A DNA stretch of 39,586 nucleotides from the NCBI GenBank assembly GCA_027698105.1, contig JAQERH010000028.1, forward strand, positions 1 through 39,586, given 5' to 3'. Origin of the DNA: Lachnospiraceae bacterium AM93-12TA (GTDB lineage: Bacteria > Bacillota > Clostridia > Lachnospirales > Lachnospiraceae). The notes under the pieces are model-generated. The model was not told the origin of the DNA. It did no database searches and saw only the letters and a list, made by a program, of their open reading frames with translations. The translations under genes and the position numbers were made by a program. Position 1 is the first letter of the stretch. Every line of letters starts with the position of its first letter. Shown piece by piece: positions 25,324 through 32,645 of this stretch.

Positions 25324-25566
25324 TTACAGCTCGATCAGCCTGATAATCTCAACACTGACATTTAATCCGGCCCTGGTATCAGAGGGTGTTTTTGCAAAGG
25401 TTACGAATCCTCCCAGCTGATCCTCTCTCTTTATTTTATAGTGCTTTCCGCAGCCGGAAACGATGAGGCCATATGATTCAATCATTTTAAGCATCGATTT
25501 GGTAATTCTCTTATAGCCTCTGAGCATATTTTTGATCTGTTCCTTTTCGCTTCTGCTCATTGTCAT
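25324..25566 (-). CDS. Small protein, possibly HicA-like
   Basis: An 80-aa basic protein lying 30 bases after the 536-aa module gene and 46 bases before the VirD4-like gene, with TAGGAGGAGAT directly before its ATG. The C-terminal half (LKMIESYGLIVSGCGKHYKI...FAKTPSDTRAGLN) resembles the small double-stranded-RNA-binding fold of HicA mRNA interferases, where a Gly-x-His motif is catalytic; here the corresponding residues would be GKHY. No HicB antitoxin follows. The similarity is weak and could be misleading; an unknown accessory protein is equally possible. Confidence 0.55.
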   Translation of the reverse strand: MTMSRSEKEQIKNMLRGYKRITKSMLKMIESYGLIVSGCGKHYKIKREDQLGGFVTFAKTPSDTRAGLNVSVEIIRLIEL

Positions 25567-25595
25567 ATCTCCTCCTACTCTGCTGTTTTACTGCA

Positions 25596-27206
25596 TCACA
25601 GGTACTCCTGTTCTGAGACCAGTCTTTCATCCACACCTGGGCATCCAATCCAGAAGCCTCCCGGCGTCGGCTCTCCCCGGTAAAATCCAATCACGCCGTT
25701 TTCGTGAAATACATAGCGGTGTACCGCCCCCTCTTCCAGTTCCAGCGCCCCGTCGTAAAAGCCGATCCAGCTCCGTTTGGCATAATCAGAAGTCTGGGGG
25801 CCCTGGCAGCAGCTGCTTCTGAGACGGCGCACTGCCTTTTTCTTTCCTGGAATCTCCCAGAAAAACGTCCGGATCTGGTCGCCGCGCATCTCGTCTCCCT
25901 CGCTCTCCACGTCTGCAAACTCAATCAGTGCAGCCCAGCATTTTGCCAGCGGATTTGTTTTTTCAGAAATCCTGACTGCCCGATCCTCTCTGACCCAGAC
26001 AATCTCCTCCTCCCGAAAGGAGCAGGGCGTCATGTCATCCTTCCCCTTCCTCTCTGTGAACCGCTGCCCGTCCGGATGACAAATCCTGGTTTCCGTTATC
26101 AGATATCGTTTTTTGCTGTCTGCTGCTTTTTCATAATCCTCCTGAAGACATTCTGTGCCTAGAATATCGCCTGTCTGTTCACCGGCCTCATAAAAGTGCA
26201 GTTCATCCGTCCCCTGTTCTCTGAAAAACAGATTCCAGGAAACACAGAAGCTCCCATTTACAGGCTCTGTGAGAGTCAGTTCAAGCGATGAGCCTCCGGG
26301 AGCAAACCGGGCTGCTTTGATCCTGATTCCTTCTGGAACCGGGATACAAAACTTTCCGTTTCTGTGGGTCCTGGCTCCTGAATGGGTGTGAAAAAATAAA
26401 ACTTCCTCTTCTGTACACATCATAAGAATCTCAGGGATATGGAGCGCACACACCGCCAGAACCGTTTTCTCCTTTGGAATGTCAGGAAAACTGCAGCCGC
26501 AGACAGTGAAATGCTTCCCATCTTTCATGCAGTAGTAATAAACAGCCCGGCTGATATTATCAAACATCGTAACCGGAACAGGCTCTGCCTTCGAGGCAAT
26601 CCACCAGACCCGGCCGTCTTCCAGTCCTTCATAGTGTTCCTGGAGCTTTTCGCGGACATCCATCCTTCTTTTCCACTCCTCTTCTGATACACCATAAAGA
26701 TTTTCCGGTCTCAGAAAGGCTCCCTTAAGGTTTGCGTAAAGCCCCACCGGACGTTCTGATACAAACGGCTCTCTCCACAGAGGCGGAAAATGCCGCTCAA
26801 GGCTGGGATGAGACAGGATCACTCCTGCCAGTGCTGTCCTTCTAAGATCCAGTCCTGAAAGGTCGAAACCGGAAAGATCCGGTCTCCCTGCTTCCCTTGA
26901 TATGCAGCAAAGTTTCGCCATTTCTACCAGATTCCTTTCTGCCCATCCATAATCCTGTTTCTCCTCAAGCCGCTTTTTTTCCCGCTCCACCGCCCAGGGG
27001 GAGGTAACCCGCAGCATGGACAAAAGCGTTTCAAACACAGGATTTTCGTTTGGCTGTTTATTCCAGCCTGATTCTGTATAAAAGGGCGTTGTCCCAGGCA
27101 GGCCAAGCTCTTCTCCTGCCGCCCGCAGCTCCTCGTCTGTCCACTGTCTCTCATCCAGCTGTCTCATCTTCTCTTTTAGTCCTTCCTCATCTAAATGCTT
27201 CCACAT
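25596..27206 (-). CDS. Stand-alone paralogue of the post-NACHT module
   Basis: A 536-aa protein with no enzyme motif I recognise. Its first ~175 residues are paralogous to the segment after the NACHT domain in the kinase-NACHT protein. Shared landmarks, in order, are LGLPG-TP, NENP, a CC pair, GRPDLSGxDLS-DL and GLYANL. The DLSGFDLSGLDL stretch is a minimal pentapeptide-like repeat. The rest (about 190-536) is beta-rich, with strands such as VWWIASKAEPVPV, TVLAVCALHIPEILMMC and GVIGFYRGEPTPGGFWIG, suggesting a degenerate propeller or jelly-roll. It begins after AAGGAGAATAGATT and lies downstream of a terminator, so it heads its own unit. It may be a decoy, regulator or second sensor for the STAND protein. 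Confidence 0.75.
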   Translation of the reverse strand: MWKHLDEEGLKEKMRQLDERQWTDEELRAAGEELGLPGTTPFYTESGWNKQPNENPVFETLLSMLRVTSPWAVEREKKRLEEKQDYGWAERNLVEMAKLCCISREAGRPDLSGFDLSGLDLRRTALAGVILSHPSLERHFPPLWREPFVSERPVGLYANLKGAFLRPENLYGVSEEEWKRRMDVREKLQEHYEGLEDGRVWWIASKAEPVPVTMFDNISRAVYYYCMKDGKHFTVCGCSFPDIPKEKTVLAVCALHIPEILMMCTEEEVLFFHTHSGARTHRNGKFCIPVPEGIRIKAARFAPGGSSLELTLTEPVNGSFCVSWNLFFREQGTDELHFYEAGEQTGDILGTECLQEDYEKAADSKKRYLITETRICHPDGQRFTERKGKDDMTPCSFREEEIVWVREDRAVRISEKTNPLAKCWAALIEFADVESEGDEMRGDQIRTFFWEIPGKKKAVRRLRSSCCQGPQTSDYAKRSWIGFYDGALELEEGAVHRYVFHENGVIGFYRGEPTPGGFWIGCPGVDERLVSEQEYL

Positions 27207-27282
27207 AATCTATTCTCCTTTGCATTTTCTTCCTGTTTGTTATGGATATCTTTACTTTAACCCTTCCCTTCCTCAAAACATT

Positions 27283-27309
27283 AAAAAAGACGGCAGTTAG
27301 CCGTCTTTT
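27283..27309 (-). terminator. Terminator after the kinase-NACHT operon
   Basis: AAAAGACGGC (27285-27294) pairs with GCCGTCTTTT (27300-27309) around AGTTA, with a TTTTTT run on the minus strand. It begins 14 bases past the PHP-like stop and separates the two accessory transcription units. Confidence 0.88.
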
Positions 27310-27322
27310 CAAAAATTTTTTA

Positions 27323-28006
27323 TCACAATTTTATCTGGTTCCTGTTTTCCAGCCATTTCGCTTCCAAGCCTTCACAGATTGTCATGGGAAACCTGTTATT
27401 CAGGCATATTCCTTCTCCCTCCCTGCAAAAGCCGCTGCCGGCTGAGGGAACTAAATGATAATACCTGGCTGTCTCTGCCAGCTTCTGGCGCTGCTGCTCA
27501 TCATATCCAGCGCACAGTACCTCCATTCCGCCCCTTCCCCTGGTACACTGGGCGAAATCTTTTACCAGCAAATCTCTGTCCCAGTCGTCAAGGCCCTGAT
27601 AATGGTACAGGTGGGCAAGTACCGGAACTCCGCCGGAAGCCAGGATTGCCTGACAGGCTCTGTAAAAGCTTAAAGGCCAGCGGGTTTCCTTTAATACTTC
27701 CTGCAGATTTGGATGTTCCGGATCCACATGGTACCCGACAATGGAAATCTCCTTCTGCTTTCCCATTGCCAGCGTATAGACGCAGGGAAGCTCCACACCG
27801 GGAATCATTTTCACCTGATAAGTTTCGCTCAGGGAAATCAGCTGGCTTTTAGAGCAGACTGCCTTGCGATCTGTAATGGAAATTGCTCTGATATTCCCCT
27901 CCTTTACACAGGCTTTTACCAGTTCTTCGGCTGTATATGAGCCGCCTGAGCGCGTTGTATACAAATGAAAATCACAGTAGGCTCCTCTCCCGCTTTTGCT
28001 ATTCAT
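27323..28006 (-). CDS. PHP-fold protein with lost metal ligands
   Basis: A 227-aa protein of the PHP (polymerase and histidinol phosphatase) fold from ATG 28006, which follows GGAGGATGGGATT and overlaps the kinase-NACHT stop by 8 bases. The fold is clear: DFHLYTTRSGGSYTAEELV, ISITDR, IPGVELPC, VPVLAHLYH and a terminal SAGSGF. Compared with active members, HxH is HLY (Tyr16), TDH is TDR (Arg47) and the final GSDxH is GSGFC, while His14, Glu72 and the AHLYH histidines remain. It is probably not a canonical trinuclear-metal phosphatase; a binding or regulatory role, or altered chemistry, is inferred. Its translational coupling to the STAND gene indicates a shared function. Confidence 0.8.
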   Translation of the reverse strand: MNSKSGRGAYCDFHLYTTRSGGSYTAEELVKACVKEGNIRAISITDRKAVCSKSQLISLSETYQVKMIPGVELPCVYTLAMGKQKEISIVGYHVDPEHPNLQEVLKETRWPLSFYRACQAILASGGVPVLAHLYHYQGLDDWDRDLLVKDFAQCTRGRGGMEVLCAGYDEQQRQKLAETARYYHLVPSAGSGFCREGEGICLNNRFPMTICEGLEAKWLENRNQIKL

Positions 28007-31000
28007 AATCCCATCCTCCGCTTCCAGGGCAGCCTGCCGTAAAGCCCAGCCAGCCCAGGGACTGATACACCATATCTGCTGCAAAATATGCGCCGGGCAC
28101 ATCCCACAGCTCCATTTTTATCTCTTCTTCCTGTGTCTTCCTCAGGCTGCCTCTTTCCAGCTCCCACTCCCAGATTTCCTCTGTCTGGCTGTCGTCTCCG
28201 CTTCGTCCCGGGTAGAAAATCTTCATCACGATTCTTTCTCCATCCTCCGTAAAAGCCGCCTTTAAAATCTCTGTCTGATGCCTGAATAAAGCTGCCATCC
28301 TCTTTTCATACAGAGAGTGTTTCTGGCTCCTGGCATCTGCAAAAAGCTGTCTCTTTTCGGCGTCCTCTTCCCCGGTGTCTGCTGAAAAAGCCTGAATGCA
28401 GGTTCCGTCAAAGGTGTAGACCAGCCTGGTTTCCCAGTCTGTGTACACAGCCAGCACAGGATCCGGACAGGGTTCCGGAAAGCAGAAGCCTCCCATGCGA
28501 AAACTCCTGCTTCCCGTCTGTTCCATGAAAACTGCCATGTGCAGCACAGGATCCATCACGGTCAGCCACTTCTGCCCGCCGGCTCTGGAAAGCCCTGCCC
28601 CGCAAAACGATATTCTTGCGCTTTTTCCCATAAAACGGTCGCTTTTCCTGTTCCTCCCCCATTCTGCGTATACCTCGCCGTCAATGGTCGAAAGCACCTG
28701 CAGAGAATATTCGCCCCCCAAAGGCCCGTCGTCGTAGTTCTGTCTATAAACTGCCGTCATGGTTTCTCCAAGAGAAATCCTTCTTATTTTCCCCTCTGCC
28801 TCGTCCATCCATTGATAGGACTGGCATTCAGCTCCTGGGGTGAAGGTCCACAGAGCCAGCTTTCCTTTTTCTTCTCCTGTCCCCTTCCATCCACCTTCGT
28901 TTGTAAAACCAGATTCGTAGGCAATCATCACCTGACGTCCAGCTGCCTCCATAAAACCATTCCAGCTGGTTTCTTTATCCGGCAGAAAGTTCTCTTCTGC
29001 CCGCCCGCAGGCCCATTCCGGAACATAGAAAAGCCCGCTTCCGTCACAGTCTGAAAGAAATCTCTCCCCTGTCGTTTCTCCTGTCACCGGATCCAGACAG
29101 ATACATCTTCCTGTTCCTTTCTCACCTTTTAAAAATATGTAGACTGCCTTTCCGTTGCGGTCTGAAGCAAAGAGAAATTTTCCCTGTTTTCCTTCCTCCT
29201 CATCCAGCGAAAAGAGCCGCCTGCATCCGTCAGAGGTCAGACGCCAGATCTCCCGCCCAGTTCCGGCCAGCACGCTTCTTTCGTCCGCCATATCAAACTG
29301 CAGACTGGAACCATCTGTTTCCGGCATCCATCCCTGTGCCACAGAGATTCGTTCAGCCTGAAAAATCCCATATACAGCCTCTTTCAGAGGCAGAGAGACT
29401 GCTGACAGCCTGTTTTTATCATCCAAAAGCACCAGGCCCAGCCGTTCTCCGGAAAGCGGCCCTGCAAACAGAACCTGCTCTTCCTTCCAGACTGTACTGC
29501 CAAAGTGTCCCGTCTCCCGTTCTGTAACCCGCAGTTCTCCTGATTCTTCTAAATCCTCCTGCCAGATATAAGTTCCGCTGATGCTGTAGCCAAAGCTGGC
29601 AAAGGGACTGCACGTACCATAGAGTTTTTTTGTATCATCTGCCTGATTCCACTCTTCCAGATACCAGACTCCTCCCAGGGTCTCCCGGCTAACCAGCAGC
29701 ACAGGCTCTGACGGGTGGCAGACCGCGCGTCCTATCATGGGATCTTCCGGAAGCAGCAGCCGCTCTCCAAATCCCAGATCCGTATCTGTCAGATTGGCAT
29801 AGAGACCTCTTCTCCTGCTCTCTATTTCAGAAAATCCTGGGACCTGCCTCGAAAAAACTGCTCTCTCAATCCCTGAACTGCTTAAATCCATATCCGACAG
29901 ATCAAGTCCCGACAGATCCGGCCTTCCCCCTGTGCCTGTCCCCTGGCAGCAGGCCTGGTACATGCCAAACAAATTTGCCTCCCCGGCATTCCAGGGCTTA
30001 AATTCCTCCCCGCAGCTTCTGCGGAGTATCTGCAGCTGTGCGTAAAACCGGCTGGATCGCTTTAAAAGCCGCAGCATCCGTTCCATTGCCGGATTTTCAT
30101 TGAATCCCCGCTCCCACCTGGTTCCGTCAAATACAGGTGTTTCTCCGGGCAGCCCCAGTATCTCCCCTGCAAACCGGAGCACACTGCTGTCCCAGACCTG
30201 TCTGTCAAAGGACTGATGGAACAAATCTGCGGCAGTTTCCGGTGAAAGGAGCGTAATGGCTTTCAAACGGTTCACCACCGCCGATGCCGCGAAATAATCT
30301 CTGTAATGCTGATGGAGAAATGAGACGGTATCTGCTCCGCTTTTCACAAGAATTCCCAGCTGCTCTGTAAGAATTTCCAGACATTTCTCCATTCCCTCCT
30401 TCCGAATACGCTCTGCAAGCACAGAAAAATCGCTTCCTGAACCCAGAACACGGCACAGTCTGGAACCTGCTCTGTCTGCCAGAGCTGCATTCTGTACCGA
30501 CTTCTCTAATACAGAAAGAGCCTCCTCCTCTCTCAGAAAAAACCGCCCCTGCTCTGCCATAAAAAAGCCCAACTCCGGCAGCATTGTCTGAAGTACAAAC
30601 CGGCGGACTGCCTGCACAGTCACTCCCTTTGCATAATACTTATCGCCATACTTTTCTTCAGAAAGATTCCGTTCTCCATAATCTCCGGCACCGCTTACAG
30701 ATTCTGCCCGCTCAAAAAAATACCGTTCCAGAAGTTCCCCTGCATTTTTTATCTCTCCTCTGTTTGAAAGAGACTGATAAACAGAAAGAAAAAATGGTAT
30801 GTGAAGCACCTTCCACAAGGCCTGGCAGTTTCTGCTGAAGTCTGTCTGTTCTTTCGGCTGCCCCAAGGGCTGAACAAGGGCTTTTTTCACCGTCTCGTCA
30901 GACAGATCTTCTACATAAAAGCGCTTCAGCTTTTCTGCCCTGATCCGTTTTTCATCCTGTCTTCCAGTAAGAATCAGCCTGAGATTCTGCGCCCTGGAAA

Positions 31001-32645
31001 GGTAATCATTCACCGTTTCCAGAAATTCTCCCTTTGCCTGGCTGTCTGAAAACACCATTTCATTCAGGCCGTCCAGCACTGCCAGATACCTTGGAATGCC
31101 GTCAGCCGGTTTCATGAAAAAACGTCTGGAAAAAGCTGCTGCCGCAGGATCCTCCGGTTCAGAAAGCCCGCCCGGAATTCCCTTAAAAAGCCCCGCCAGA
31201 TACCGTTCCAAAAACTGACCGCCGCCGTCAGCTGGAAGGCGGTTCAGCTCCAGATAGACTGGAATGACTGGTACATGGTATGTCTCCAGCATATCGAGCG
31301 CTGCCAACACAGAGGTGGTTTTTCCCCCTCCTCCCTCGCCAATTACGAAAAAAGAACCAGCGCTCTGTGACAATGCCTGCACCAGAGGCAGGGAAGGGGT
31401 CTTCCCTTTGCCTTCCTGCAGCTTTTCTCTCCCACTGGGCAAAAGTCCAGAATCAATGGCATATCCCAGCCGTCCTTCTGTCCGCACCCGACGGTACTGT
31501 TCCCAGGCCGTTTCCTGCAGCTCCTCTTCTGACACTGCCTCTCCCTCAATGAGGGCCAGCACCTCCGACAGCTTGCGCTCCAGCAGTTCTATGCTGCCGT
31601 ATCGGCGTTCCTTTTCTTCCAGCCCCCGCTCCATCACCTGGGCCAGGCGCAGAAAAACAGATTCTGAAATCTTCCCCGGAGTCTTTTCACTGGCCAGCCC
31701 AAACTCGCCTCCCAGCCGGACAGGCCTGTGGCGTTTCAGACACTGGAAGAGAACTTCTCTGTTTACTCCGTCAAAGGGCGCTTCTCCTGTAATAAAATAC
31801 CAGAGACAGGCCGTCACGGAGTACACGTCAGCTGCCGCCTCACATGGTCCGCTGTCAAATCGTTCCGGCGCTCCGAATCCGTCCGTCACCCAGAGAGCCA
31901 TGTCTTCCATACCGTCCTCATCAGCCTGGCTGCCAATTTTTCCGGCGCAGGCAAAATCAATCAGCCCCACCTGCGGATTCCGTTCACAAAGCTCTGCTGC
32001 CCCTGGAAACCGGACGCGGCCCACTGTTTCCGCCTCACCGGTAAACGCCCCCAGAAGCAATACATTGCCCGGACTGATATCCCTGTGGCAGAAGCCTCCT
32101 TTTTTATGCAGGCCTTTCACCACACGGCAAAGCTCCAGAACAGTCCGTATTTTTCCTGCCAGACTCAGCTGACAGCCCTCTTCTGTAAAGGCACGCAGAG
32201 ACATGGAAGGGGGACAGGAGTAAAATACTCCGTAGAGATTGCCTGTCATCCTGTCCCTCACAATTTTCGTCACAGGATAAACCCCTGAAACCCCTTCCTT
32301 CAGAATCTGGTTCCCAACCCTCTGTTCCCGCAGAAATTCCCGTTCCAGAACAAGAAGTTCAGCCTGTCCGTCAAAGGATTCTGTCCCTTTAACTGCCCCA
32401 TTTTCCTGCCGGAAATAACCTTCCTCTTTCGGATACAGCTCTTTCAGATAGACAGGAACTGGCTCCTGTTCCCAATCCTGTCTGCCGTCCGGCCCGCCAT
32501 GAAGATCTGCCCTTCCTGGCAAAAGTTCCTCCCCATAATAGGTAAGCGCTGTTCCACCGCCGCTGGCCGGACGAAGAATCCGGAAGGTCTGCCCATCCTC
32601 TGCCTGAATCACCGTCCCTTTCTGCAAATACCTTCTATCTTCCAC
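27999..32645 (-). CDS. Ser/Thr kinase-NACHT STAND protein with long C-terminal sensor
   Basis: A 1548-aa multidomain protein. Residues ~15-370 form a protein kinase: a glycine-rich loop, VYLKELYP with Lys68, HRDISPGNVL with Asp189 and Asn194, IDFACAG with Asp230 (DFA instead of DFG), and GAPE at ~258-261. A NACHT NTPase follows: Walker A GEGGGGKTT (436-444, Lys442), Walker B LAVLDGLNEM (Asp525), sensor LILTGRQD and the end motif FLHQHYRDYFAA (~776-787). Next comes the module shared with the 536-aa protein (~810-955), then ~590 beta-rich residues resembling a degenerate propeller. Such STAND proteins are switches that oligomerise on ligand binding, and bacterial NACHT proteins include antiphage sensors. 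I start at GTG 32645, preceded by AGGGAAGGGATTTA and overlapping the upstream stop; an ATG at 32807 would overlap that gene by over 170 bases. Confidence 0.88.
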   Translation of the reverse strand: MEDRRYLQKGTVIQAEDGQTFRILRPASGGGTALTYYGEELLPGRADLHGGPDGRQDWEQEPVPVYLKELYPKEEGYFRQENGAVKGTESFDGQAELLVLEREFLREQRVGNQILKEGVSGVYPVTKIVRDRMTGNLYGVFYSCPPSMSLRAFTEEGCQLSLAGKIRTVLELCRVVKGLHKKGGFCHRDISPGNVLLLGAFTGEAETVGRVRFPGAAELCERNPQVGLIDFACAGKIGSQADEDGMEDMALWVTDGFGAPERFDSGPCEAAADVYSVTACLWYFITGEAPFDGVNREVLFQCLKRHRPVRLGGEFGLASEKTPGKISESVFLRLAQVMERGLEEKERRYGSIELLERKLSEVLALIEGEAVSEEELQETAWEQYRRVRTEGRLGYAIDSGLLPSGREKLQEGKGKTPSLPLVQALSQSAGSFFVIGEGGGGKTTSVLAALDMLETYHVPVIPVYLELNRLPADGGGQFLERYLAGLFKGIPGGLSEPEDPAAAAFSRRFFMKPADGIPRYLAVLDGLNEMVFSDSQAKGEFLETVNDYLSRAQNLRLILTGRQDEKRIRAEKLKRFYVEDLSDETVKKALVQPLGQPKEQTDFSRNCQALWKVLHIPFFLSVYQSLSNRGEIKNAGELLERYFFERAESVSGAGDYGERNLSEEKYGDKYYAKGVTVQAVRRFVLQTMLPELGFFMAEQGRFFLREEEALSVLEKSVQNAALADRAGSRLCRVLGSGSDFSVLAERIRKEGMEKCLEILTEQLGILVKSGADTVSFLHQHYRDYFAASAVVNRLKAITLLSPETAADLFHQSFDRQVWDSSVLRFAGEILGLPGETPVFDGTRWERGFNENPAMERMLRLLKRSSRFYAQLQILRRSCGEEFKPWNAGEANLFGMYQACCQGTGTGGRPDLSGLDLSDMDLSSSGIERAVFSRQVPGFSEIESRRRGLYANLTDTDLGFGERLLLPEDPMIGRAVCHPSEPVLLVSRETLGGVWYLEEWNQADDTKKLYGTCSPFASFGYSISGTYIWQEDLEESGELRVTERETGHFGSTVWKEEQVLFAGPLSGERLGLVLLDDKNRLSAVSLPLKEAVYGIFQAERISVAQGWMPETDGSSLQFDMADERSVLAGTGREIWRLTSDGCRRLFSLDEEEGKQGKFLFASDRNGKAVYIFLKGEKGTGRCICLDPVTGETTGERFLSDCDGSGLFYVPEWACGRAEENFLPDKETSWNGFMEAAGRQVMIAYESGFTNEGGWKGTGEEKGKLALWTFTPGAECQSYQWMDEAEGKIRRISLGETMTAVYRQNYDDGPLGGEYSLQVLSTIDGEVYAEWGRNRKSDRFMGKSARISFCGAGLSRAGGQKWLTVMDPVLHMAVFMEQTGSRSFRMGGFCFPEPCPDPVLAVYTDWETRLVYTFDGTCIQAFSADTGEEDAEKRQLFADARSQKHSLYEKRMAALFRHQTEILKAAFTEDGERIVMKIFYPGRSGDDSQTEEIWEWELERGSLRKTQEEEIKMELWDVPGAYFAADMVYQSLGWLGFTAGCPGSGGWDYE

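Noticed and set aside
24006..25566. Remnant of an integrative conjugative element
   Set aside because: Only the coupling-protein-like gene is present; no relaxase, integrase, VirB-type gene or attachment repeats were seen, so a conjugative element is not supported.
27207..27322. Single six-gene operon across the whole accessory locus
   Set aside because: A strong intrinsic terminator at 27283-27309 lies between the PHP-like and 536-aa genes, so two units are more likely, although read-through is possible.
31264..32172. 302-codon plus-strand ORF opposite the kinase-NACHT gene
   Set aside because: Low-complexity Ser/Pro-rich translation antisense to a clear kinase domain; a shadow frame of a GC-rich gene.
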